A stretch of 13,976 nucleotides of DNA from JBFJVD01 sp041624375 (lineage in GTDB: Bacteria > Chloroflexota > Anaerolineae > Anaerolineales > E44-bin32), in assembly GCA_041624375.1 (NCBI GenBank), contig JBFJVD010000046.1, positions 1 to 13,976 of the forward strand. Reading direction: 5' to 3'. The notes beneath the pieces were generated by a model that had not been told where the DNA came from, did no database searches, and saw only the letters and a program-made list of their open reading frames with translations. Positions 1 to 7,154 of this stretch are shown in pieces (the first letter of the stretch is position 1; each line of letters begins with the position of its first letter). Both the position numbers and the translations under genes were made by a program.

Positions 1-2580
1 GAGGAGGCGTCCCTGGCGCCACCAGAGACGGTGGAACCGCCCATCGATCTGGAGACGACGGCGGCAGAACCCATTGAAGCCGAGCGGCAGGTGACGCCAG
101 AGGAGAAACTGGAACCCACCGAAGCCCCACCGGCGGTGGAAGAGGTCCTTCCTGCTGCCCCGACTCCAACGCCTCCGCCCCAGACGGAGGTCGAGGCGCC
201 CCAGGCTGTGGAGCCGGAGGAGTCCGTCCAACTGGGGGCCGAATCCGAGGTCCCCGAGCTTCCCCCGGCGCCGGCCACCACGCCCACGCCGCCCACAGAG
301 ATCGTGGAAGGGATCGAACTCGAATCGCCTGCAACGCCCGAGACGATGGCCGCAGAGCCTGATGCGGAGGGCGCCGCACCCGCTGTCGAGCAGCCGGCGC
401 CACCTGCCGACGCACCTTCCGGTCCCGCAACATTGATTCCGGGAACTGAAGTCCGCCCGGCCCACCCGCCGCCAGCAACCAAGCCGACGACCGAAGCGGC
501 TCCGCCGGCTGCCCGGCCGCCGCGCGAGCGAGCCGGGGTCGCCCCACCACGAGATCTCCGGGCAGAAGCGCCGGCCGTTGCCCCGCCCGGCCGTCGCTGG
601 ATCGTCTGGGCCGCTGGCGCCGGCGGCGCTTTACTTGCGCTGGTCGCTTTGGTGTGGGGCGGCTGGACGCTTCTCAGCGGCCTCATCGGTCCGGGGGTGG
701 ATCCGACGGCTGCCCCCACCCAGCCGCCCGCTACGGTCGCCTCGCCTGCTGCGGTCACCGAGCCGGCCACGCTTGCTCCGCCAACCATCGAGGCCGCCGT
801 CCCGATTACTGCGGCGAACGCGGGACAGCTGGAGCAGGTTTTGCGCCTCGGCCGCGGGACGACGACCGACCTGGCGTTCAGCCCGGACTCCGGGCGTCTG
901 GCGGTGTCCGGCAGCCTGGGCATCTGGATCTACGACCTGCAGACAGAGGAACCACTGCGATTGCTCGAGGGGCACACGGATTGGGTCAGGGGCATCGCCT
1001 GGTCTGCGGATGGTGCACGTCTCGCGAGCGGCAGTGATGATGCAACTGTCCGCATCTGGGATGCCGCCAGCGGCACGGAGATCGCCCAGCTGCGCGGGCA
1101 CAGCCAGCGGGTGCGGAGCGTCGCCTGGTCTCCCAGCGGGGATCAGTTGATCTCCGGCGGCAACGATGGGACGTTGCTGCTCTGGGATGTGGGGAGCGGA
1201 TCGCAGCTGGCTTCCCAGCCCGGCGGTTCCAATGTGATTTGGCGGGTGGCCTGGTCTCCCGTCGCGGATCTGGTCGCCTGGAGTGGCACGGGTGGGGTGC
1301 TGCGTGTCTGGGATCTGAGCGGAGCGCCGCGAATTCTCAGCGGCCACTCGGGAGATGTCTGGGACCTGGCCTGGTCCCCCGGTGGTTCACGCCTGGTCTC
1401 GGCGGGCGGCGACGGCACCGTTCGGGTCTGGGACCCGGCCAGCGGCGCCCCGCTTGGCGTATGGCAGGGTCACACGGGCGCCGTGCAGACTGTGGCCTAT
1501 TCGCCGGAGGGCGACGAGGTGATATCCGGCGGCGCCGACCAGACGCTGCGCGTCTGGGCTGCGGATTCAGGCGAATCCACCGCGGTTCTTGAGGGGCCGA
1601 TCAGTCCGGTCAATAGCGCCGCTTGGTCGCCATCCGGGCAGCTGGTGGCATCGAGCAGTGACGATGGAGCCATCCGGGTCTGGGATCCCTCAAGCTGGGA
1701 GCCTCGCAGCACAATCCTGGGACATCTCGACTGGGTGAACGCCCTCGCCTGGTCTCCCGACGGGAGTCAGGTGGCCGGGGCGATCAAAGATGGAGTCGTG
1801 CGCTTGTGGAGCGTTGAATTGGGAGGCACCGAAGCCGGGCTGGAAGGCCTGCCGGGATCAGCGCTCTCCGTCGCCTGGTCGCCGGATGGCGGCTGGATCG
1901 CTGCCGGAGGCGAAGGCGGCGTGGTGCAGGTCTGGGTGGCCGATGGCGCGCGGGCCGCGCAGTTCAGCGGGTTGGGTGCGGCCACTGGCGCCATCAGCTG
2001 GCGGCCCACGGCCGACCCGGCGGCGGTCGCCATGGCGGATGCCGCCGGCTGGCGGTTATGGCCGGCGCCCTTCGACACCGAACCCGGGTTGATCCCTGCA
2101 GGGTTCGCGACGGTCATCACCTCGATGGCGTGGTCGCCGGCCGGTGATCAACTCGCGCTGGGCGGCGATGACGGCTCCGTCTGGCTGCAGTCCTCCGAGG
2201 GCGGCGAACCGGTCTCCTTGCAGGGCCACGCCGATCGGGTCACGGCGGTCGCCTGGTCGCCCGACGGCGGGCTGCTGGCATCCGCCAGTATGGACGGCAC
2301 GGTGCGGCTGTGGAACCCCGACGAGGCGGCGGTGCGCGGGGTGCTTGAAGCGCACCCGAGCGGCGTACTGGCGGTTGGCTGGTCGCCCGACGGCGGCCTG
2401 CTGGCGACCTCTGGCCCGGACGGCCTGGTGCGGGTGTGGAGTGCCGGCGGCGAATTGCTGGCTTCGCTGCAGGTGCACCGCAGCCAGGCTCAGGCCATCG
2501 GCTGGGCGCCTGACGGGGCGCGGCTGGCCGTTGGCAGCCGGGATGGCGTCATACACATCTGGGGGATCGTGCAGCCCTAG
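1..2580 (+). CDS. Membrane-anchored WD40-repeat protein, 5' end outside window
   Basis: The frame is open from the first base, so the gene probably begins upstream; a GTG at 31 could start it but has no evident ribosome-binding site. Codons 1 to about 195 are low-complexity, rich in Pro, Ala, Glu and Thr. Codons about 200-225 form one hydrophobic helix (Trp, Ala, Gly, Leu, Val) preceded by Arg-Arg, which predicts a cytoplasmic N-terminus and an exported C-terminus. A Pro/Ala/Thr linker follows. From about nt 826 to the end I count 14 WD40 units of about 41 residues, most with an 'AWSPDG'-like turn, a D/N-G-x-V/L strand and a terminal W-D or W-x; units 10 and 11 are the most degenerate. Fourteen fits two seven-bladed propellers. 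Such proteins usually act as interaction scaffolds. In related bacteria the missing N-terminus may carry a kinase or other signalling domain, which cannot be checked here. The specific function is unknown. Confidence 0.9.
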   Translation, partial: EEASLAPPETVEPPIDLETTAAEPIEAERQVTPEEKLEPTEAPPAVEEVLPAAPTPTPPPQTEVEAPQAVEPEESVQLGAESEVPELPPAPATTPTPPTEIVEGIELESPATPETMAAEPDAEGAAPAVEQPAPPADAPSGPATLIPGTEVRPAHPPPATKPTTEAAPPAARPPRERAGVAPPRDLRAEAPAVAPPGRRWIVWAAGAGGALLALVALVWGGWTLLSGLIGPGVDPTAAPTQPPATVASPAAVTEPATLAPPTIEAAVPITAANAGQLEQVLRLGRGTTTDLAFSPDSGRLAVSGSLGIWIYDLQTEEPLRLLEGHTDWVRGIAWSADGARLASGSDDATVRIWDAASGTEIAQLRGHSQRVRSVAWSPSGDQLISGGNDGTLLLWDVGSGSQLASQPGGSNVIWRVAWSPVADLVAWSGTGGVLRVWDLSGAPRILSGHSGDVWDLAWSPGGSRLVSAGGDGTVRVWDPASGAPLGVWQGHTGAVQTVAYSPEGDEVISGGADQTLRVWAADSGESTAVLEGPISPVNSAAWSPSGQLVASSSDDGAIRVWDPSSWEPRSTILGHLDWVNALAWSPDGSQVAGAIKDGVVRLWSVELGGTEAGLEGLPGSALSVAWSPDGGWIAAGGEGGVVQVWVADGARAAQFSGLGAATGAISWRPTADPAAVAMADAAGWRLWPAPFDTEPGLIPAGFATVITSMAWSPAGDQLALGGDDGSVWLQSSEGGEPVSLQGHADRVTAVAWSPDGGLLASASMDGTVRLWNPDEAAVRGVLEAHPSGVLAVGWSPDGGLLATSGPDGLVRVWSAGGELLASLQVHRSQAQAIGWAPDGARLAVGSRDGVIHIWGIVQP

Positions 2581-2631
2581 CGTCTGCGGCGAGCAGCGGG
2601 CCTGCATAACATCGCGAGACGCTCAGGCGCA

Positions 2632-2668
2632 CGCTGACCTCGGCTCAGCGGCTCCCCCTTTCCTTCAT
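2632..2668 (+). terminator. Possible weak terminator after the WD40 gene
   Basis: A 6-bp perfect stem, arms CGCTGA (2632-2637) and TCAGCG (2645-2650) with a 7-nt loop, is followed by a C/T-rich run (CCCCCTTTCCTTC) about 50-90 bases after the stop codon at 2580. There is no true run of T, so termination would be weak; the position between two unlike transcription units is the main support. Confidence 0.3.
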
Positions 2669-2733
2669 TGTGGACCTCCTGCGGCAGGGGGCGCATCCCT
2701 CAGGCGACCGAACCTCGCGGCGATACTGCGCTT

Positions 2734-2976
2734 CTAGGATTCGGGGGCTGGCGGCGCGGGAGTTCTGTCTTCCTGATAGGCCGGCACTGCAGCTAAGGCC
2801 GAGAATCGATTGGGGTATACTCCTTCGATGCACCCGCTGACCACGTTCACGACCACGAATTTGCCGGCACTCGCCTGGTTGTAGCGGGCGCGGTTGACCA
2901 CTACGATGTGCTCGCCGAAGTAATACAGTTTCAGCAAGCCTGGCTTTCCAGCTGGCTGGCAGCGGGCGCCCTTCAC
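2734..2976 (-). CDS. Possible small hypothetical protein, 80 aa
   Basis: I do not recognise this product. The reverse-strand frame has a GTG start at 2976 preceded, 5-6 bases upstream, by a near-ideal ribosome-binding site GAGGAGG (2982-2988); the frame extends upstream to an ATG at 3048 with no such site, so GTG is preferred. The predicted protein starts VKGARCQPAG. It has alternating hydrophobic stretches (KLYYFGEHIVVVNRA, KFVVVNVVSGCIEGVYPNRF) that would suit a small beta-rich domain, then a Pro-rich tail ending PAPPAPES. No signal peptide or membrane segment is seen. It is convergent with the WD40 gene and divergent from the aro operon. The composition looks more protein-like than the shadow frames nearby, but a chance ORF is possible. 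Confidence 0.42.
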   Translation of the reverse strand: MKGARCQPAGKPGLLKLYYFGEHIVVVNRARYNQASAGKFVVVNVVSGCIEGVYPNRFSALAAVPAYQEDRTPAPPAPES

Positions 2977-3536
2977 AGATTCCTCCTCGATCAGGGGACA
3001 GACCCGGGATGGCAATGCTGTCCTATAGGACGAGCCCAGCGACGCCATGCTTACCCCGTGATGGGTCGACCGCTGTGTGAATGCGAATCATCGGCTGTCG
3101 GACACACTCCGGCAGTAAGCGGGATAGTAAGGCTTCTTAATCTTCACTTGATACCTTGGAGGCGTTGTCCCGGACGCAGGTCCGCTCAGCATATGAGGCG
3201 TTCAACCGGCAGCGCACGTCGCGATGTGAGTGACTCGTCCGCGTGCGCCCATCGGGAGCGGCTGCGTCCGGATTGGACGATTGCTCTCGACCTGACCTCA
3301 GGCTCCCGATCCAACCCTCTGTCCAGATTTCTTCCAGCGTTTATCGCTCGTGCTGGCGGATGAGGAAAAATTCATCCTCGTGGGTGACGCAGATCGGGCG
3401 GGACGAGAGCAAAATCAGGGGACCAACTGGTGCCCCCTAGGCCGCGCCTCCTGAGCTGGGGATAACCCTTCTTCTTGTCTTTGCGCGCCACGCAGATGAT
3501 CGGGACCATCTGGCGGGTATTTAAAGGATTTAAGCC
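2977..3536. other. Non-coding stretch upstream of the aro operon
   Basis: About 560 bases with no convincing gene. Open frames here have the composition of chance translation (Arg, Ser and Cys rich, no motifs). It should hold the promoter of the aro operon and, on the other strand, that of the small ORF, but I find no pair of -35/-10 boxes good enough to call. Several short hairpins are present, for example arms CGTCC/GGACG around 3267-3281 and GAGGA/TCCTC at 3362-3379. The last 120 bases contain a leader-like region described separately. Confidence 0.6.
3418..3483 (+). promoter_or_regulatory. Leader hairpins and pyrimidine tract upstream of aroF
   Basis: A stem GGGG-ACC (3418-3424) pairs with GGT-g-CCCC (3429-3436) across the loop AACT, with one bulged G. 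A second GGGG run (3458-3461) could instead pair with the same C run, and lies just before a CCC and a T/C-rich tract (3469-3483, TTCTTCTTGTCTTT). Two competing pairings ahead of a pyrimidine tract resemble an attenuator, but no T-box consensus and no leader peptide rich in aromatic codons is visible. The region is 50-120 bases before the aroF start. Confidence 0.25.
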
Positions 3537-4589
3537 ATGATCATTGCAATGAAGGAAACTGCGAGCCAGAGCGACATCGAGTATGTCATTGCCCGGGCGC
3601 ACAGCCTCGGTCTGGAAACCCACGTTTCCCGCAAGAAGAATCAGACGCTTGTCGGCCTGATGGGGAATCTGGCCGCATTTGATCCGACGGCACTGGCCGG
3701 GCTGCGGGGCGTGGGGGAGGTCATCGCATTGGAGCGACCCTTCCGGCTGGCGAGCCGAAGCTTCCAGCTCGAGCGCACCATCATCCCGATCGGTGACCTC
3801 CAAGTTGGCGGTGATCAGGTGATCGTCATGGCCGGGCCCTGTGCGGTCGAGAACCGCGATCAGCTGATGGATTCTGCGTGGATCGTGAAGGAAGCCGGCG
3901 GTCACATGCTGCGCGGCGGGGCGTTCAAACCACGAACTTCACCCTACAGCTTTCAGGGTCTTGGGGAGGAGGGGCTGCGCATTCTCGCCGAGGCCCGCAA
4001 GGAAACGGGCTTGCCCATCGTCACCGAGGTGATGTCTCCCGAGCAGGTACCGCTTGTCTGCCGCTACGCCGATGTTCTTCAGCTCGGAACCCGCAACATG
4101 CAGAACTACGCGCTGCTGCATGCGGTGGGCGAGTCCGGCGCGCCGGTGCTGTTGAAGCGCGGGATGATGTCAAACGTTCAGGAACTCCTGATGAGTGCTG
4201 AATACATCCTCTCTCATGGCAACCCCAACGTCATGCTCTGCGAACGCGGGATCCGAACCTTCGAGACCGTCACCCGCAACACGCTTGATATCAATGCAGT
4301 TCCGGTGTTGAGAGAGATGACCCACCTACCGGTGATCGTCGATCCGAGCCATGCCACCGGGAAGGCGAGTCTGGTTAAGGCGGCGAGCAAAGCGGCCGTA
4401 GCCGCAGACGCAGATGGTCTGATCATCGAAGTCCATCCAGATCCCGAAAACGCCCTCTCTGATGGCTATCAATCGCTCAACCAGGAACAGTTCACGGAGC
4501 TCATGGGGGATGTTGAGCGGATCGCTGCGGCGGTCGATCGGCGAGTTCTGGGAGCGCGGCTCGGGACAGCACAGGCGGAGCCGAGTTGA
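3537..4589 (+). CDS. aroF: 3-deoxy-7-phosphoheptulonate (DAHP) synthase, type I-beta
   Basis: Condenses phosphoenolpyruvate and erythrose 4-phosphate to DAHP, the first and usually rate-setting step of the shikimate pathway; cytoplasmic. The 350-residue protein has an N-terminal ferredoxin-like (ACT-like) regulatory domain (about 1-70, beginning MIIAMKE) followed by the TIM-barrel catalytic domain. Motifs: GPCAVE (100-105), RGGAFKPRTSPYSFQG, QLGTRNMQNY, LLKRGM, and DPSHATG (269-275). The four metal ligands, Cys102, His272, Glu298 and Asp309, are all present and, as I recall, have the same numbers as in the Thermotoga maritima enzyme. The start is ATG at 3537 with AAAGGA 8 bases upstream. It is the first gene of the apparent operon. 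The regulatory domain suggests feedback control by aromatic amino acids, as known for the T. maritima enzyme. The next gene makes an aromatic acid from chorismate, which links this enzyme to more than amino-acid supply. Confidence 0.96.
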   Translation: MIIAMKETASQSDIEYVIARAHSLGLETHVSRKKNQTLVGLMGNLAAFDPTALAGLRGVGEVIALERPFRLASRSFQLERTIIPIGDLQVGGDQVIVMAGPCAVENRDQLMDSAWIVKEAGGHMLRGGAFKPRTSPYSFQGLGEEGLRILAEARKETGLPIVTEVMSPEQVPLVCRYADVLQLGTRNMQNYALLHAVGESGAPVLLKRGMMSNVQELLMSAEYILSHGNPNVMLCERGIRTFETVTRNTLDINAVPVLREMTHLPVIVDPSHATGKASLVKAASKAAVAADADGLIIEVHPDPENALSDGYQSLNQEQFTELMGDVERIAAAVDRRVLGARLGTAQAEPS

Positions 4590-4713
4590 TGGCCAGCAGG
4601 CCAGGGACCGATCCGCGGGCTGTGCCCACCCGGGCGCCGGCCATGTCGGTGCGCCCTCTGCGGTGGGTTCCATGAAGATGCCCCTGACAGAAAATGCGCG
4701 CTCCGGAGATCGG

Positions 4714-5319
4714 ATGACTCCTCCGATCGGGAATGGCGGCTTCGATTCGCTGAATGAACTGTTCGTCGCGCAAGCCTCGAAGCCCAAGCATCTCACCGAT
4801 GTCAACTTGCGGGCCCTGAAGCCGTTCCAGCGCGCCCTGCTGGTGATCGATGGTACCGTGACCAAGTTCATCGAAGCCTACAAGATGGAGCCGATCGAAG
4901 TGGTACGGATCGCCCAGCAGCGGCAGCTGTTGCCGACCGATCATCTTTGGCTGGAAGCGCCCGGAGGCACAGAGGTCGTCGCGCGACAGGTCATGCTACG
5001 CGGCGAATATAGCCAGCGGATCTATGCCTACGCCGTCTCTCTGATTGTGCCTGAGCGGTTGAAGGCCGGCCTGACGGAAGAGCTGGACCTGGATGGGGAA
5101 GGCGTGGGCCGCATTCTGCTCAACAGTCGGATGGAGCAGTTCCGCGAAATCCTGTGGTATGGGAAGGAGCGCCTGGGCGATCTTCCGGAGGCCATCTCTC
5201 ATTTAAGAGGCCTGGAATTTGTCAGCCGAACTTACCGCATCATCGTCGAGGGACGCCCGGCGATCCTGATCAGTGAGAAGTTCCCTGCAGATGAGGATGG
5301 GCTGCCCTCCCATCACTAG
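4714..5319 (+). CDS. Chorismate pyruvate-lyase-like protein (DUF98/Rv2949c type)
   Basis: Predicted to split chorismate into 4-hydroxybenzoate and pyruvate. The chosen ATG at 4714 has GGAG 5 bases upstream and gives 201 residues, close to the roughly 200 of Mycobacterium tuberculosis Rv2949c; the frame is open further 5', overlapping aroF, but those residues look non-coding. Visible family features: LLVIDGTVTKFIEAY (43-56), an Arg-x-Val-x-Leu-x-Gly block (R91, G97) followed by an alternating hydrophobic strand, VGRILL (131-136), and SRTYRI (171-176) leading to ISEKFP (186-191). R91 and E188 would match the substrate-contacting Arg and Glu of UbiC-type lyases. It sits between DAHP synthase and an aryl-acid ligase, in an operon that also makes chorismate, which strongly fits the role. 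A ligand-binding homologue (UTRA-like fold) without lyase activity is the main alternative. There is a 124-base gap after aroF. Confidence 0.77.
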   Translation: MTPPIGNGGFDSLNELFVAQASKPKHLTDVNLRALKPFQRALLVIDGTVTKFIEAYKMEPIEVVRIAQQRQLLPTDHLWLEAPGGTEVVARQVMLRGEYSQRIYAYAVSLIVPERLKAGLTEELDLDGEGVGRILLNSRMEQFREILWYGKERLGDLPEAISHLRGLEFVSRTYRIIVEGRPAILISEKFPADEDGLPSHH

Positions 5320-5373
5320 ATAGTTTCGGGACGCCTCACGCAAACCGGATTCTTGACACTGGAGAAGTACACG

Positions 5374-6690
5374 ATGAGAGATACCTACTCTGACGCTTTC
5401 ATGGAGACGCTGGGGCGAGAGGCGATGTCCCAGATCCAATTCAAGAAGCTCCAGCTGATGCTTGGGCCGGTGCTCAAGGACAATGCCTTCTACCGCCGGA
5501 AGCTCGGCCGGGTAGGCCTTAAGCGGGCGGAAGAGATCCGCACCCTCGAAGATCTGCGCCGGCTCCCCTTCACCACGAAAGCCGAGCTATCAACCGATCA
5601 GGCGGACCATCCGCCGTACGGCACCAACCTGACCTTCCCGAGAGAAAAGTACGTCCGCATTCATCAAACTTCTGGAACCACGGGTGAACCCCTGCGCTGC
5701 GTCGATACGGAGGAAAGCTGGAACTGGTGGGCGCGCTGCTGGGCGTCCGTCTACCGCGCCGCCGGTGTGGTCCCCGTCGATCGCATCTTCTTTGCGTTTT
5801 CATTTGGGCCATTCATCGGCTTCTGGAGCGCCCACGAGGGCGCGCGCGTGATCGGCGCGCTCGCGATCCCGGGTGGGGGGATGTCCTCCGAGCAGCGGGT
5901 CAAAGGGATCCTGGTCAATGACATCTCGGTCCTGATCTGCACGCCGACGTATGCGCTTCATCTGGCCGAAGTGGCCAAGCATGAGGGCATCGACATCGCC
6001 AACTCGAATGTGCGCATTACGATTCACGCGGGTGAACCCGGCGCCAACATCCCCTCGACCAAGCGGCGCATCGAGACCGCTTGGGGGGCCCGCTGCTACG
6101 ACCATGCCGGCGCCACCGAGGTCGGTGCGTGGGGCTTCGAGTGCCAGGCGCAGGCTGGCCTGCACATGAATGAGAGCGAATTCATCTTTGAAGTGATTGA
6201 TCCCGAGTCAGGCGAACCCGCCAATGAAGGCGAGCTGGTGGTCACCAATCTGGGGCGAGTGGGCATGCCGGTGATCCGCTACCGCACCGGCGATCGGGTC
6301 AGGCTCGATACTTCACCGTGCGAATGCGGACGCACCTACCCGCGGCTTGAAGGCGGCGTGATCGGCCGCGTCGACGATGTGGTGATCATCCGCGGCGTCA
6401 ACGTCTTTCCTAGCGCGCTGGAAGACCTGGTGCGCCGCGTGCCGGAGGTCGGCGAGTTTGCCGTCAATATCCGCCGCCAGGGCGAGCTCGACGAGATTTC
6501 CATCCAGGTGGAGGCCGAAGCCGGGGAGCCCGAGGCCATCGCGGCGGCGGTGGCGAAGGAAGTGCGGAACGGCCTGGGCCTGCGGGTCAAGGTGACAGCG
6601 GTGCCCCATGGTACACTTCCTCGCTTCGATTTGAAGGCCAAACGGATCACCGACCATCGCAAATTGCAGCCGGTAGCTGAGCTTTCCTAG
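5374..6690 (+). CDS. PaaK-like aryl-acid adenylate-forming ligase
   Basis: A member of the phenylacetate-CoA ligase branch of the adenylate-forming (ANL) superfamily: it activates an aromatic carboxylate with ATP and passes it to CoA or to a carrier-protein thiol. The 438 residues have the usual family length. Motifs in order: P-loop TSGTTGEP (99-106), YDHAGATE (242-249), YRTGDRVRL, the Cys-bearing CECGRTYPRL, GRVDDVVIIRGVNVFPS (typical of PaaK), and C-terminal PRFDLKAKRITD, whose Lys421 aligns with the catalytic lysine. The start is ATG at 5374, with GGAG 9 bases upstream; a TTG at 5353 in the same frame has no such site. The preceding gene should supply 4-hydroxybenzoate and the following one is a carrier protein, so 4-hydroxybenzoyl-CoA or 4-hydroxybenzoyl-carrier is the likely product (inference). 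Substrate choice cannot be read from the motifs. Confidence 0.9.
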   Translation: MRDTYSDAFMETLGREAMSQIQFKKLQLMLGPVLKDNAFYRRKLGRVGLKRAEEIRTLEDLRRLPFTTKAELSTDQADHPPYGTNLTFPREKYVRIHQTSGTTGEPLRCVDTEESWNWWARCWASVYRAAGVVPVDRIFFAFSFGPFIGFWSAHEGARVIGALAIPGGGMSSEQRVKGILVNDISVLICTPTYALHLAEVAKHEGIDIANSNVRITIHAGEPGANIPSTKRRIETAWGARCYDHAGATEVGAWGFECQAQAGLHMNESEFIFEVIDPESGEPANEGELVVTNLGRVGMPVIRYRTGDRVRLDTSPCECGRTYPRLEGGVIGRVDDVVIIRGVNVFPSALEDLVRRVPEVGEFAVNIRRQGELDEISIQVEAEAGEPEAIAAAVAKEVRNGLGLRVKVTAVPHGTLPRFDLKAKRITDHRKLQPVAELS

Positions 6691-6714
6691 CGGACGGGTG
6701 TCATCGTCCGCTGG
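6687..6714 (+). promoter_or_regulatory. Strong hairpin over the stop codon of the PaaK-like gene
   Basis: Arms CTAGCGGACGG (6687-6697) and TCGTCCGCTGG (6704-6714) form an 11-bp stem, with two G-U pairs and otherwise Watson-Crick pairs, around a 6-nt loop. The left arm includes the TAG stop at 6688-6690. No T run follows, so it is not a standard intrinsic terminator; it could protect the upstream message or cause partial attenuation before the carrier-protein gene. Confidence 0.55.
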
Positions 6715-6759
6715 CCAACTGTGGGTTGATTTCGGTAAGTATTCGCAGGAGTCAAGGTC

Positions 6760-7011
6760 ATGAACATCGCAGCTGTGATCAAGGAATTCATTGTTCAAGA
6801 GCTCTTAATGGATGGAAGATCGGAGCTTTCTCCGGAGGATTCGCTCATCGACAGCGGGATCCTCAATTCGCTTTCCCTGCTTCGCCTGGTCGGCTTTATC
6901 GAAGACCGGATAGGGGTTACCGTCGACGATGATGAGCTGGTGCCGGAACACTTCCAGACCATACGCGATATCACGTCGTTTCTGGAGGGGAAGCTCCAGG
7001 CCAATCGGTAG
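6760..7011 (+). CDS. Free-standing acyl/aryl carrier protein
   Basis: An 83-residue acidic protein with the helical pattern of a phosphopantetheine-binding carrier. The attachment site is Ser37 in DSGILNSLSLL (31-41); the usual Asp before the serine (D-S-L) is Asn here. ATG at 6760 has AGGAG 8 bases upstream. It should be converted to its holo form by a phosphopantetheinyl transferase encoded elsewhere. Discrete carriers of the 'DSGILxSL' kind are commonly used outside primary fatty-acid synthesis, for example with stand-alone adenylating enzymes. Two ligases in the same operon, at 5374 and 8943, are candidate loading enzymes, and the flavoenzyme next door may act on the tethered substrate (inference). 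The fatty-acid synthase carrier (acpP) is unlikely because of the motif and the neighbours. Confidence 0.92.
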   Translation: MNIAAVIKEFIVQELLMDGRSELSPEDSLIDSGILNSLSLLRLVGFIEDRIGVTVDDDELVPEHFQTIRDITSFLEGKLQANR

Positions 7012-7030
7012 CGAGGGTTGATCCCGCCGC

Positions 7031-7108
7031 TGCAGGTGCCTCTTGTTCCTGCAAGGTCACTTTCCCTGGCGCGTAGCCGGATATCGATGCCATGGCAATG
7101 AGAGGCAC
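7031..7108 (+). repeat. Inverted repeats in the carrier-halogenase spacer
   Basis: The 143-base gap after the carrier gene is long for this operon. It contains GTGCCTCT (7036-7043) and its exact reverse complement AGAGGCAC (7101-7108), and a competing local stem TGCAGG (7031-7036)/CCTGCA (7048-7053). I see no ORF in it. The pairings could fold the mRNA leader of the flavoenzyme gene, but 8-bp arms this far apart may be chance. Confidence 0.3.
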
Positions 7109-7154
7109 AGTTCCCACTTTATCGGTAGGAAAGGTCGAAGGAGCATGATTCCAT

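Noticed and set aside
2645..2668. AGGAGGT ribosome-binding site followed by ATG and a 7-codon reverse-strand frame
   Set aside because: The signal looks good but the peptide (MKERGSR) is too short to support, and the window shows no downstream gene on that strand for a leader to control.
2908..3363. Plus-strand frame of 151 codons in the intergenic stretch
   Set aside because: Its translation is rich in Arg, Ser and Cys with no recognisable pattern, and it overlaps the better supported reverse-strand ORF.
3411..3440. Possible T-box element before aroF
   Set aside because: The GGGGACC/GGT-CCCC hairpin is present but the conserved T-box antiterminator sequence (AGGGTGG-N-ACCGCG) is absent and no specifier stem could be found.
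4462..4713. Longer version of the lyase-like protein starting inside aroF
   Set aside because: The added 84 residues are Arg/Ser-rich with no family similarity and overlap the aroF 3' end; ATG 4714 has a well-spaced GGAG and gives the normal family length.
5353..5373. TTG start seven codons upstream of the chosen PaaK-like start
   Set aside because: No ribosome-binding site before it, while ATG 5374 has one; the added residues are not family-like.
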